Notes: a model not told the origin generated them from the letters alone. 64,000 bases of DNA from Lachnospiraceae bacterium (GCA_022794035.1 JAAWDX010000012.1:62001-126000); one strand, 5' to 3'. Numbered from the stretch's first letter, positions 1 to 8,166 are shown. A program made the numbers and translations.

Positions 1-722
1 TTAGGCAGCAGCCCCTTCACATCCGAAGCCTCCAGCACAAAGGCAGAAGCCTCTCCCAGCGCCGGAACCGTCTCCGGCATGCCGATTTCAGCTACCTGCA
101 CCCTGCCCGCATGCTCCTTTCCAGGAAACAGGAGAAGTCCTGGTTTCAGGCGGCAAAACGTAATTGTTTCATCAGCCTCTACCGCGCATCCCAGCACGGC
201 GCCGGTATCGCTCTGTACGCCGGAGGGTATATCAACGGCTAGGACCTTGACCGCTTCCTCCTGATGCGCCCGGTTCACTGCTGCGATCATCTGCGCCCAA
301 AAGCCCTGCACCTCTCGGTCCAGACCTGTACCGAAAATCGCATCCACAATCCAGTCGCTCCGCCGCACCAGCTCCGCCGCCTGCCCGACCTGCTCTTGCT
401 GTACTACCGGGACCTGATACGCCTCCAGCAATGCATAATTGATTCTGGCATCGCCTTTTAAGGATTCCGGCCTTCCGCCCAAAAGCACCTGCACCGAAAG
501 CCCCTGAATCTTCAGCATCCGTGCAATGGCAAATCCGTCTCCGCCATTATTGCCCGCACCGCACAAGATCAGCACTCTTTGCCCGCGATCGCAGCACTGC
601 AAAAGCCAGTCCGCTACGCTGCGCGCCGCCGCCTCCATCAGAAGGAGCCCCGGAATATGAAGCTCCTCAGCCGCATACCGATCGGCCTCGCGCATCTGTT
701 CTGCTCTGCTTATCCACTTCAT
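1..722 (-). CDS. nnr: NAD(P)H-hydrate epimerase / dehydratase Nnr, N-terminal part (cut by window edge)
   Basis: Repairs hydrated NAD(P)H (NADHX/NADPHX). The visible 240 residues are a YjeF N-terminal epimerase domain: it starts MKWISRAEQMREAD, has the nucleotide-binding motif GAGNNGGDGFAIAR near residue 50 and the DAIFGTGL and AVDIPSGV motifs further on. The frame is still open at base 1, around a VKGLLP stretch that normally leads into the C-terminal ADP-dependent dehydratase domain, so this is probably the bifunctional fusion; that half is not in the window. The ATG at 722 lies two bases after the stop of the upstream transglutaminase gene, so it is translated as the third gene of the cutC operon. 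The epimerase identity is secure; the bifunctional form is inferred. Confidence 0.9.
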   Translation of the reverse strand, partial: MKWISRAEQMREADRYAAEELHIPGLLLMEAAARSVADWLLQCCDRGQRVLILCGAGNNGGDGFAIARMLKIQGLSVQVLLGGRPESLKGDARINYALLEAYQVPVVQQEQVGQAAELVRRSDWIVDAIFGTGLDREVQGFWAQMIAAVNRAHQEEAVKVLAVDIPSGVQSDTGAVLGCAVEADETITFCRLKPGLLLFPGKEHAGRVQVAEIGMPETVPALGEASAFVLEASDVKGLLP

Positions 723-724
723 CC

Positions 725-3286
725 TTATAATGCCTTTATAATCCGAATCAATATATCGGCCAGCCCTACATTATAGCCGCTGCTGGCGTATACACCACAT
801 AATCCATCATTGAGCACCAAAACAAGCGGCAGCTTATCCGGATCCACATACATTCTCCGGCCCAGCGTATTCACATTCTCATGAAAATCATCATAGACCA
901 GACGAATCCCCGGGATCTCCTTCAGCGCCTTTGCCAGCGTAGCCTGCTGCACCGCATCCTCATCCCTCAGCATAAACAGAATATCTGCATCTAGCGTCCT
1001 AAACTCCTCTGCCTGCTGCATCATTTCATTTAAAATATGCTCGGTGGGTTCTTTCCCCTCTTCAATCCATACCAAAATATTCTTAGGCTTTTTCAGCAAT
1101 GTGCTGGCCTTGACCTTCTGTCCTTTAACTGCCTGCAGATCAAAATCTACAATCTCATTATTAGAAAGAGTCTCTGCCAGATCCACCTCGCGTTTTTTAA
1201 GCTCGATCCGGCGCTCTTCCCCTGCCTTAAGCGTAAAGATATACGCATAGGCATACATATGCCCGTTCGGCAGACGATTTACCGTCAGCAGCCGGTACTC
1301 TCCCGGCTCTGTCTGGCAGCAGAATTCCCCCTTTTCATTCACTGCCGGCAGATCGATCCGGCGATAGATTCCGTCCTGCAGCCGCCCTACCGTAAAGCTC
1401 TGACGATAGATCCACTCCTCCGGCTTTTCACAGACAAATGTCAGCTCTGCCTTTTTCTCCTTAGACTCTGTCTGCTTTGCTTTCACAAAATGATCCTTTT
1501 TCCAGTACTCCGCGTTTCCATCCACTGGGCTAAGCCGTGCCGCCATCCCTAAACTGCGGCAAATAGCAACAAAAAGAATTTTCCGGCTAATTGGATCCGT
1601 TTTTCCGCTTTGCAAGGACTCAGCAGGCGTATAAAACAGATCCTGATAGTCCATCTGCGACTCACTCGTCAGATGCTCCTCGAGCCATGTCATGATCCGC
1701 TCCGGCTTTTGCTGAAACTCCTTTTTCGTCTTATCGTCAAAATACTGCTGAATCTTCTCACGGTACTGCGTAAGCGTCTCGTTCCATACTCTTGGGCAAA
1801 GCACATAGGCAGCAAAAATCTCCTCCGGATACTCCTGTGCAAATTCAGCCGCACAAATCAAGTGCTCATCCAGCACCTCTTTTTTTACATCCCGGTAATC
1901 CTTTTTCGTCAGCGACTGCAGCAGCGCCTTTCTGTACTTTTGATCGCCCAGGGCGCCCTGCGCCAAAAAGGCGGCAATACTTTCAAAGTTACCTTTTGCA
2001 AGCTGCAAGATTTCCTGAAGATCCTCATCGTATTTACACGCCTCATCCGGGCGGTAAAATCCGTCAATCCTCGTGCTGCGCAGCTGTGTTCCTTTTTCCA
2101 TGCGCGCGTCACGCTCTACCCTTTGCTCTTCTGTCAGCAGTGCAGGGTGCATAGGATAGTCATGCGGCGAGATAAAGTCAAAGCTATGCCAGATCTCTTT
2201 CTCTTGCCTTTCTGCTCCGAGCGTGAGCACGACCTCACAGTCCTCCTCAATGCACACCAGCGCTTGTGCCATCTGTCCCTCTTGGATGGCATGCACATGA
2301 ATATGGCCTAATCCTAACTGGATCTTCACTCCCCCTTGCTCGTCTGTGGTCATATTGGCAACGGAAGAAAATTCTGCCATATTTAAAATTTCAAAACGAA
2401 CCATCGCTCCTTTTGCCGGCTGGCCGGCCGGATCCATCACTCTGACCTGCAGGGTTTTCGTAAGCGCATAATTGTCCGTGATATGCTCATAGGTCACGCC
2501 GTCTTCTACATGACAGCGCGCCGCCCTCTCTTTGCCGTACAGCTCTTCTATCTCCTGCTGGCTTTGGGCTCCGGTAAAGGTGCGCGTATGGATCAGCATG
2601 GCGCGTGAGGATGCATTGGTAAACCATCCTTTGTCCAGGATGGGCTCTGGCTCGCAGGCTCCCAAAAAGTGCCATTTGCCGTTCAGATACACCTCAACCC
2701 ACGCATGGTTGTCATCACAATGAGACCACCACGGCGCATAGACCTGCCGGGCAGGAATACCGACGCTGCGCAGTGCCGTAACGGTAAAGGTGGATTCCTC
2801 GCCGCATCGACCGCTGCCAGAGCGGTATACGGTCATGGCAGAGGCTGTTCTATCGTCGGCGCTCTGATAGGTTGCGTTTTCCTGACACCAGTAATTGACC
2901 TCCAGAGCTGCCTGCTGAGGCGACAGATCCTTTATTCTGGGCAGCAGCTCCTGATAAAAGAGCTGCCTGCATTCTTCAATATCCTCCGTATTGATACGAG
3001 GATAGAGAACATAATCGGCGAAGATATCTTCAGAAAGGTCCTGACACCAGCTCATCTTTTGCTTTAGGCTGAGCGCATGCTCTACATAGGGAATCCATGT
3101 CCGAAAAGAATAGCTGACAAGATCGGTAAGCGGCAGGGTTGCTCCTAAATATGTCATCCATGCCTGCAGCTCCTGCTGCTCCTTTAGCTTCTCTAAGCCC
3201 TGCTGCCATTCCTGCTGCTTTTCTCCTAAAACGATTAGGCGCTGCTGCCATTTTTTCTGTGCATATGCTAAACGCTTCTGTTCCAT
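725..3286 (-). CDS. Large transglutaminase-like protein with a second degenerate transglutaminase domain and a redoxin-like C-terminus
   Basis: An 853-residue protein with no signal peptide or membrane segment, so probably cytoplasmic. Residues about 130-220 form a transglutaminase/protease-like core with an apparent triad: Cys161 in GRCGEESTF, His194 in DDNHAWVEV, and acidic residues in GACEPEP near 211. An Ig-like or carboxypeptidase-regulatory-like stretch follows. The first-half motif EDIFADYVLYPR reappears in the second half as EEIFAAYVLCPR, leading to a transglutaminase-like segment (SGKTDPISRKILF) in which the cysteine is missing. The last 120 residues resemble a redoxin fold without the usual cysteines. 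The start is two bases after cutC, with GGAAAGGG as ribosome site. Substrate unknown; it could be a protease, amidase or cross-linking enzyme. Confidence 0.8.
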   Translation of the reverse strand: MEQKRLAYAQKKWQQRLIVLGEKQQEWQQGLEKLKEQQELQAWMTYLGATLPLTDLVSYSFRTWIPYVEHALSLKQKMSWCQDLSEDIFADYVLYPRINTEDIEECRQLFYQELLPRIKDLSPQQAALEVNYWCQENATYQSADDRTASAMTVYRSGSGRCGEESTFTVTALRSVGIPARQVYAPWWSHCDDNHAWVEVYLNGKWHFLGACEPEPILDKGWFTNASSRAMLIHTRTFTGAQSQQEIEELYGKERAARCHVEDGVTYEHITDNYALTKTLQVRVMDPAGQPAKGAMVRFEILNMAEFSSVANMTTDEQGGVKIQLGLGHIHVHAIQEGQMAQALVCIEEDCEVVLTLGAERQEKEIWHSFDFISPHDYPMHPALLTEEQRVERDARMEKGTQLRSTRIDGFYRPDEACKYDEDLQEILQLAKGNFESIAAFLAQGALGDQKYRKALLQSLTKKDYRDVKKEVLDEHLICAAEFAQEYPEEIFAAYVLCPRVWNETLTQYREKIQQYFDDKTKKEFQQKPERIMTWLEEHLTSESQMDYQDLFYTPAESLQSGKTDPISRKILFVAICRSLGMAARLSPVDGNAEYWKKDHFVKAKQTESKEKKAELTFVCEKPEEWIYRQSFTVGRLQDGIYRRIDLPAVNEKGEFCCQTEPGEYRLLTVNRLPNGHMYAYAYIFTLKAGEERRIELKKREVDLAETLSNNEIVDFDLQAVKGQKVKASTLLKKPKNILVWIEEGKEPTEHILNEMMQQAEEFRTLDADILFMLRDEDAVQQATLAKALKEIPGIRLVYDDFHENVNTLGRRMYVDPDKLPLVLVLNDGLCGVYASSGYNVGLADILIRIIKAL

Positions 3287-3288
3287 AA

Positions 3289-4047
3289 TTATGCCCTTTC
3301 CTGCAGCCCGGCTAATAATGCGTCATGAGCTGCGCGAATATTTTCCTCCTGCGTCCGCCAGACCTCAAACTCACTCAGGCTGGGAAGGCCCATGCTTACG
3401 CCCTCTTTGCGGTATATCATGCCGCTGTCAAGCGTAACCTTGCCCGACAGATGAAAGCTTGTCAGATTAGCCGAGCGCGTCATCTGCGTAATGACGTCTG
3501 CATTGACTCCTGCGCCCACTAGGATATCTACCTTGCCTGCTGCTTTTTGCGCAAGCTGCTCAATGAGCTCCTGTCCGTCCAGACAATGATTTTTCTGCCC
3601 GGAGGTTAAGATGGTATGGATACCCAGCTCCTTGCACTCCTCCAGTGTCTTAAAGGGATCTTTACATACGTCAAAGGCTCGGTGCAGCGTAATGCTCATA
3701 TCGCCTGCCGCCTCTTTAAGCCGGCTCATCTGCGCCAGATCCAGATCGCCCTCTTTGGTTAAACAGCCAATGACAACGCCGTCTGCCCCTGCTTCACGAA
3801 ACATAGCAACCTCTCGCTCAATAATTGCAAATTCATGCTCCGTATACAAAAAGTCTCCGAACCGCGGCCTGAGCAGCGCATGAATACGAATAGAGGTATG
3901 CTTTCTCACTTCCTCATATAAGGCTAAGCTGGGAGTCGTGCCCCCGATGATCAGATTGGCACAGAGCTCCAGACGGTTGGCTCCCCCCTTTTCAGCTGCA
4001 ATAGCTGATTCTACGCTGTCTACACAGCATTCTAAAACGTATTTCAT
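3289..4047 (-). CDS. cutC: CutC family protein
   Basis: A 252-residue TIM-barrel protein of the CutC family, historically linked to copper homeostasis, though that role is disputed and the true reaction is not settled. Recognisable family segments are VLECCVDSVESAIAAEKGGA, NRLELCANLIIGGTTPS, IRIHALLRPRFGDFLYTEHE and VGAGVNADVI. A longer open frame extends upstream to 4167, but the ATG at 4047 is chosen because GGAGGA lies just before it and a near-perfect sigma-A promoter falls inside the extra upstream stretch. First gene of an operon with the transglutaminase and nnr. Confidence 0.92.
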   Translation of the reverse strand: MKYVLECCVDSVESAIAAEKGGANRLELCANLIIGGTTPSLALYEEVRKHTSIRIHALLRPRFGDFLYTEHEFAIIEREVAMFREAGADGVVIGCLTKEGDLDLAQMSRLKEAAGDMSITLHRAFDVCKDPFKTLEECKELGIHTILTSGQKNHCLDGQELIEQLAQKAAGKVDILVGAGVNADVITQMTRSANLTSFHLSGKVTLDSGMIYRKEGVSMGLPSLSEFEVWRTQEENIRAAHDALLAGLQERA

Positions 4048-4078
4048 AATGTCCTCCGTTCCTATGTTATGATCATTT

Positions 4079-4107
4079 ATTGTAGCTTTTTGCTCCTCTA
4101 TTGTCAA
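4079..4107 (-). promoter_or_regulatory. Sigma-A promoter of the cutC operon
   Basis: On the minus strand, TTGACA (4107-4102) and TACAAT (4084-4079) are separated by exactly 17 bases, ending 31 bases before the cutC ATG. It lies within the longer cutC open frame, which argues against the upstream start. Confidence 0.85.
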
Positions 4108-4250
4108 GCTGGCAGTGCGTGCTTTCTCTACGTAAATGAGCTCTTTTAAAAATTTTTCAAAAATCATTTCACCCCTCTCCTTGTCCTTGAATACAGTATA
4201 GTATCAAGCACATCAAGCGCTTGAAAATTTCAAATAAGGAGGCGGCAATT

Positions 4251-4457
4251 ATGGAATGCTGCAACACTGGTAACAACAATATTCTTTTTCTGATCATCCT
4301 GTTGTTCTTATTTAATGGAGATTGTGGCTGCGGCGGCAGCACCGCTAACCTGACTGGCGGCTGTGGCACTGGCTGTGGCTGTGGAGGCAGCGGCTTCTTC
4401 GGTGGAGACTGCAGCTGCTTGATCCTGCTGCTCATCCTGTTCTGCGGCTGCCGTTAA
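4251..4457 (+). CDS. Small Cys/Gly-rich hydrophobic protein (chorion-like high-cysteine type)
   Basis: A 68-residue protein with two hydrophobic blocks (ILFLIILLFLF near the N-terminus, LILLLILF near the C-terminus) around a Gly/Cys-rich middle with runs such as GDCGCGGS and GCGTGCGCGG. The open frame extends further upstream, but AAGGAGG at 4236-4242 places the start at ATG 4251. It resembles the small high-cysteine proteins annotated in Clostridia as chorion-class HCB-type. Their function is unknown; a spore-surface role is a guess. It is a free-standing gene with its own strong terminator. Confidence 0.75.
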   Translation: MECCNTGNNNILFLIILLFLFNGDCGCGGSTANLTGGCGTGCGCGGSGFFGGDCSCLILLLILFCGCR

Positions 4458-4474
4458 GAAACCGTAGACGGAAA

Positions 4475-4510
4475 CAAAAAAGCGCCTCAAAATGAGGCGC
4501 TTTTTTGTTT
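4475..4510 (+). terminator. Rho-independent terminator of the Cys-rich gene
   Basis: Stem AGCGCCTC/GAGGCGCT with an AAAAT loop, preceded by A6 and followed by T6 and GTTT. The flanking A and T runs make it potentially bidirectional. Confidence 0.9.
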
Positions 4511-4585
4511 GGCCTTTATGAATCACCGGTCCGGTAATGATACATTAAACTGCGAACACGCCCCCCTCAACGCCGCTCGCCCTGC

Positions 4586-4614
4586 TTGCCTTTTCCTGCT
4601 TTTATTGATATAAT
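4586..4614 (+). promoter_or_regulatory. Probable promoter at the head of the repeat leader upstream of the LacI-type gene
   Basis: TTGCCT (4586-4591) and TATAAT (4609-4614) with a 17-base spacer. The -10 element is the first part of the repeat unit itself, so transcription would start inside the stem-loop block and run into the regulator gene at 4883. Confidence 0.55.
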
Positions 4615-4694
4615 AAAGGCGGCAAGACAGTTTTGGATATTCAAATCCCTGAGCCGCCTTTTAAGTTTGCCATTGGCAAACTTGCGATATCGCC
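4609..4694 (+). repeat. Mosaic stem-loop repeat unit, GGCGGC type (locus A, unit 1)
   Basis: The unit starts TATAATA, then an outer stem AAGGCGGC/GCCGCCTT enclosing an inner stem GGAT-ATTCA-AATCC, then a second hairpin AAGTTTGCC/GGCAAACTT, and ends GCGATATCGCC. The same plan occurs at 61205-61288 (minus strand) and three times at 63254-63530, with different but compensating stem bases. Confidence 0.85.
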
Positions 4695-4786
4695 ATTCTA
4701 TTAAATGCAGCCCGTTATATTTCGGCTATTCAAGCAATTGTGCTGCGCAAAAACGGCAAGACAGTTTTGAATATTCAAATCCCTGA
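4695..4786 (+). repeat. Degenerate and hybrid repeat units (locus A, units 2 and 3)
   Basis: From about 4699 a decayed GCAGC-type unit keeps the stem GCAGC/GCTGC and the core CGGCTATTCAAGC but lacks the trailing hairpin. It is joined directly to a second GGCAAGACAGTTTT core with GAATATTCAAATCCCTGA whose closing GCCGCC arm is missing and replaced by the next hairpin module. Several units seem to have recombined here. Confidence 0.7.
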
Positions 4787-4840
4787 GCAAGAATCTCGTA
4801 GAGATTTCTTGCAAAGTTCGGTGAGGAACGAGCCGAACTT
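4787..4840 (+). repeat. Two accessory hairpin modules (GCAAGAA type and AAGTTC type)
   Basis: 4787-4812 is a stem GCAAGAATCTC/GAGATTTCTTGC around a GTA loop. 4814-4840 is a stem AAGTTCGG/CCGAACTT around a purine-rich loop related to GAGGAACGA. Both modules recur at 61295-61348 on the minus strand, and the AAGTTC module also at 63536-63562. They sit 42 bases before the LacI-type start codon. Confidence 0.8.
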
Positions 4841-4882
4841 GTAGTATATGGTAAGAAAGTTTAATTCTTTTAGGAGGCCTGT

Positions 4883-5866
4883 ATGGCAACAATTAAAGAA
4901 GTCGCTGATTTGGCCGGCGTCTCTGTGGCCACCGTATCGCGTGTGCTCAATACACCGGACAGTGTTCGGCAGACAACCCGTCAGCAAGTCATGAAGGCTA
5001 TTGAAGCACTCCATTATCGTCCTAATTATTTAGGGCGTACCCTGCGCCTCATGGAGACCAAACGTATTTTAGTTGTATTAAATACACTCTCCAACCAGTT
5101 TTTTTCTCGTGTTGTACGCGGCATAGAAGAACGGGCCCGTGAAGATGGCTACTCGGTTCTTCTCTGCGTCACCAGAGGCAATCAGGAAAATCTGATGGAA
5201 TACATCAAGATGCTGCAGACACGTGAAATTGACGGTATGATTTTAACTACCCGGGAAATTTCTGAGGCCTCCATCTACGCGATGAGCAAGGAGGCACCCA
5301 TTGTGTGCGCCTGCGAACCGGTGCATAACAAAAAAATCCCCCTTATCGCCATTGATGATGAGCAGGCGGGGTATGATGCTGCTTGTTTTTTGCTGAAACA
5401 AAATAAAAAGCGAATTGCTCTTTTTGGCGCCGGCAAAAACTTCTACAGTTCTATCCTGCGCGAACGAGGTGTGAAAAGAGCACTGCAGGAGGCTGGGCTC
5501 TCCCCCTTTTACATCGCTTCGGAAGGCTACTCCTACCGCGCCGGAGTGCGCTCTACCAGCAGCATGCTGGAGGATACCTCCGGGCTGCCGGATGCTATTT
5601 TTGCCTTTTCAGACAGCGCGGCCATCGGCACGATCAATGAGCTAAACAAACGCGGCATCCATGTTCCCAATGACATTTCTGTCATGGGCTTTGATAACAC
5701 AGCCATCTCAGAAATGTTTATTCCCACCCTGACCACCGTTTCACAGCCGCAGCATACGCTTGGCTATCAGGCCATGGACATGCTGATCCATCAGATTAAA
5801 GGACAGCCTTGCACAAAACGCTATATTGTAAAGCACGAAATCATCTATCGTGACTCCCTCAAATAA
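4883..5866 (+). CDS. LacI family transcriptional regulator
   Basis: A 327-residue regulator. The N-terminal LacI helix-turn-helix (residues 2-50, ATIKEVADLAGVSVATVSRV) and hinge are intact, including the hinge-helix stretch RPNYLGRTLR. A periplasmic-binding-protein-like effector domain follows from about residue 60, with VMGFDNT and LTTVSQP near the end. AGGAGG sits 7 bases before the ATG. No sugar transport or catabolic gene is adjacent, so the effector and targets cannot be predicted; a CcpA-like or nucleoside/sugar repressor role is possible. Its leader carries the mosaic stem-loop block. Confidence 0.93.
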   Translation: MATIKEVADLAGVSVATVSRVLNTPDSVRQTTRQQVMKAIEALHYRPNYLGRTLRLMETKRILVVLNTLSNQFFSRVVRGIEERAREDGYSVLLCVTRGNQENLMEYIKMLQTREIDGMILTTREISEASIYAMSKEAPIVCACEPVHNKKIPLIAIDDEQAGYDAACFLLKQNKKRIALFGAGKNFYSSILRERGVKRALQEAGLSPFYIASEGYSYRAGVRSTSSMLEDTSGLPDAIFAFSDSAAIGTINELNKRGIHVPNDISVMGFDNTAISEMFIPTLTTVSQPQHTLGYQAMDMLIHQIKGQPCTKRYIVKHEIIYRDSLK

Positions 5867-5914
5867 AAAAATCCACCTTTTTGATTTCACTTCGTTCAAA
5901 AAGGTGGATTTTTA
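5866..5914. terminator. Bidirectional terminator between the LacI-type gene and iscU
   Basis: Stem AAAAATCCACCTTTTTGA/TCAAAAAGGTGGATTTTT with a short loop. A and T runs on both sides serve both convergent genes. Confidence 0.9.
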
Positions 5915-5916
5915 TT

Positions 5917-6351
5917 TTATTCTTCCTCTTCTTCTTCCAGTTCTTCAATATCATCCACCGGCGGCTCAAGGCCCTCGATTTCAATATGATTTTTCTGCGC
6001 ATAATCCCAAAGCGCTGCATGAATTGCTTGCTCAGCTAATAGGGAACAATGTACCTTAACCGGTGGCAAACCATCTAAAGCTTCCATCACGGCTTTATTG
6101 GTTACCTTCAGTGCTTCCTCAACCGTCTTTCCAATGACCAGCTCAGTGGCCATACTGGAGGTAGCGACAGCAGCGCCGCAGCCAAAGGTTTTAAATTTTA
6201 CATCTTCAATCACGCCGTTTTCTACTTTCAAGAAAATCCGCATGATGTCTCCGCATTTTGCATTGCCGACAGTCCCTACGCCATCAGCATTTTCGATCTC
6301 TCCCACATTACGGGGATGCATAAAATGATCCATTACCTTTTCAGAATACAT
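5917..6351 (-). CDS. iscU: Iron-sulfur cluster assembly scaffold IscU/NifU-like
   Basis: A 144-residue U-type scaffold on which Fe-S clusters are assembled before transfer to apoproteins. The three ligand cysteines are present: Cys33 (NAKCGD), Cys58 (FGCGAA) and Cys102 (VHCSLL). The family start MYSEKVMDHFMHPRNVGEI is intact. The C-terminus carries an acidic tail ending in a run of eight Glu with one Leu interruption, longer than in most IscU. It lies 12 bases after nifS and forms the third gene of the iscR-nifS-iscU operon, the usual clostridial Fe-S machinery. Confidence 0.95.
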   Translation of the reverse strand: MYSEKVMDHFMHPRNVGEIENADGVGTVGNAKCGDIMRIFLKVENGVIEDVKFKTFGCGAAVATSSMATELVIGKTVEEALKVTNKAVMEALDGLPPVKVHCSLLAEQAIHAALWDYAQKNHIEIEGLEPPVDDIEELEEEEEE

Positions 6352-6363
6352 TGTTTTTCTCCT

Positions 6364-7554
6364 TTATCTTTTCTGGTTCTTTTTCATATAATCTTCATAC
6401 AGCGGGGACATATCACGCAGGCGCTGTACAATCGGCGGCAGCTTTTCTAAAATATAATCGATATCCTCCATCGTATTTTCTCTGCCAAAGGTCATGCGCA
6501 GAGATCCATGGGCAATCTCATGCGGAAGTCCAATCGCCAAAAGTACATGGGACGGATCCAAAGATCCACTCGTGCAGGCCGAACCACTGGAGGCATAAAT
6601 TCCATTCATATCCAGCAGCATCAAAAGAGACTCTCCTTCTACAAACTCAAAGCTAAAATTCACATGCCCCGGCAGCCGGTTATATCTCGCTCCATTCAGG
6701 CGTGCATGAGGAATGCGCTCCAAAACACCTTCAATCAGATGATCTCTCATCTGCTGCAGCCTCTGATTACGTTCCTTCATCTCTGCCGTTGCCAGCTCAA
6801 CAGCCTTGCCAAAGCCCACGATGCCTGCCACGTTCTCCGTACCGGCGCGGCGCCTGCTCTCCTGTGCGCCGCCATGAATAAATGAGGGGAGCTGAATTCC
6901 CTTGCGGATATAGAGCGCTCCTACCCCTTTAGGACCATACAGCTTGTGTGCACTCATCGAGAGCATATCAATCTGCATGCTTTCTACATCGATTGGCAGC
7001 GTTCCTAAGGCCTGTACGGCATCTACATGAAATAATACACCCTTTTCATGGCATATCGCACCGATTTCTGCAATGGGGTTGATCGTACCAATCTCATTAT
7101 TGGCCATCATGATGCTGACAAGGATCGTCTCATCATCCAGCGCCTCTTTTAATGCCTCTACCGAAACCGTACCCTCTGCATCTACCGGCAAATAGGTGAT
7201 GCGGTACCCATGCTTTTCCAAAAATTCACAGCTATGCAGCACTGCATGATGCTCCACGGCAGAGGTAATAATATGGCGGCCTTTTTGCGCATATTTCTCT
7301 GCAACGCCCTTAATCGCCCAGTTATCGGCTTCCGTACCGCATCCGGTAAAGAAAATCTCTCTTGCCTTGGCGCCGATGCCGCGTGCCACCTGTTCTCTGG
7401 CCTTTTCCAGTGCACTTTTGCTTTCCTGCGCAATTTGATAGATGCTCGAAGGATTACCGTATCGCTCACTAAAATAAGGAAGCATTGCCTCCAGCACCTC
7501 CGGCCTAACTGCTGTGGTTGCGGAATGATCCGCATATACAACTCTACTTTCCAT
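6364..7554 (-). CDS. nifS: Cysteine desulfurase NifS/IscS
   Basis: A PLP enzyme that takes sulfur from cysteine and passes it to the IscU scaffold; 396 residues. Family features: YADHSATT at the N-terminus, FTGCGTEADNWAI for PLP contacts, HVDAVQA, the PLP lysine at 204 in SAHKLYGPKG, and the persulfide cysteine at 327 in SSGSACTSG on the longer loop of group I enzymes. The start overlaps the upstream regulator by 11 bases, implying coupled translation. Confidence 0.96.
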   Translation of the reverse strand: MESRVVYADHSATTAVRPEVLEAMLPYFSERYGNPSSIYQIAQESKSALEKAREQVARGIGAKAREIFFTGCGTEADNWAIKGVAEKYAQKGRHIITSAVEHHAVLHSCEFLEKHGYRITYLPVDAEGTVSVEALKEALDDETILVSIMMANNEIGTINPIAEIGAICHEKGVLFHVDAVQALGTLPIDVESMQIDMLSMSAHKLYGPKGVGALYIRKGIQLPSFIHGGAQESRRRAGTENVAGIVGFGKAVELATAEMKERNQRLQQMRDHLIEGVLERIPHARLNGARYNRLPGHVNFSFEFVEGESLLMLLDMNGIYASSGSACTSGSLDPSHVLLAIGLPHEIAHGSLRMTFGRENTMEDIDYILEKLPPIVQRLRDMSPLYEDYMKKNQKR

Positions 7555-8011
7555 TACAAACTCCCTTTCCTTTTGAACTGGCTTGTTTTGCCTCTGGTTT
7601 CATATCGATCAGCTCGGCCAGCGTGATGCTGTCCACCGCTTCATTGATGCTTTCTGTAATTCGTTTCCAGACATACTGCACCACACAGCCCTCCTGCCGT
7701 TCACAAGGAGTCCCTGCATCGTGCACACAGTCTACCGGAATCAAATCTCCTTCGCCGACTCGCAGAACCTCGCCCACCTTAATCGCCTCCGGCGCCCTCG
7801 CCAGCTTATAGCCGCCACTGGCTCCGCGCTCGGCTTCGATCAGATTAGCTGCTTTAAGCTGCCGCAGCAGCTTTTCCAGATAACGCTCTGTCACTCCGGT
7901 CTGTTCTGCGATCATCGCAATGGACAAAACGCCTTCACCCTGACATTTTTGCTGTCTGGCAAGCGCTACCATCGCTCTCAAACTATATTGACCCTTCGTT
8001 GACATTTTCAT
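7544..8011 (-). CDS. iscR: Rrf2 family regulator, IscR-like
   Basis: A winged-helix Rrf2 protein of 155 residues from ATG 8011 (a longer frame to 8080 crosses the promoter and is rejected). It begins MKMSTKGQYSLRAM and has the recognition segment TERYLEKLLRQL and the wing ERGASGGYKL. Three cysteines at 95, 103 and 109 (CVHDAGTPCERQEGC) sit where IscR binds a [2Fe-2S] cluster, unlike the cysteine-free CymR group. First gene of the isc operon, so it probably senses Fe-S status and autoregulates; this is inferred from family and position. Confidence 0.92.
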   Translation of the reverse strand: MKMSTKGQYSLRAMVALARQQKCQGEGVLSIAMIAEQTGVTERYLEKLLRQLKAANLIEAERGASGGYKLARAPEAIKVGEVLRVGEGDLIPVDCVHDAGTPCERQEGCVVQYVWKRITESINEAVDSITLAELIDMKPEAKQASSKGKGVCNGK

Positions 8012-8051
8012 ACGTTTGTTACCTCTAATTCCTACCATTTTGGTCGTGATT

Positions 8052-8080
8052 ATAATAGCATAAATCAAGTATCCTGTCAA
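8052..8080 (-). promoter_or_regulatory. Sigma-A promoter of the iscR-nifS-iscU operon
   Basis: On the minus strand TTGACA (8080-8075) and TATTAT (8057-8052) with a 17-base spacer, 40 bases before the iscR-like start. An operator for the regulator is likely to overlap it, but no clear dyad can be assigned by eye. Confidence 0.85.
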
Positions 8081-8166
8081 CGCGTTTTTTTGATTTTTTT
8101 CATAGCCTCCTCTATTTTTTCATATAGTAGAAAAAACTCTGATACTCAGATTCACAGGGGGTACAT

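Noticed and set aside
4048..4167. 40-residue N-terminal extension of CutC
   Set aside because: It contains a near-perfect sigma-A promoter and lies upstream of a clear ribosome site at the shorter start.
4169..4435. Pro/Gln-rich minus-strand frame opposite the Cys-rich gene
   Set aside because: Low-complexity mirror of the Gly/Cys-rich coding sequence; no ribosome site.
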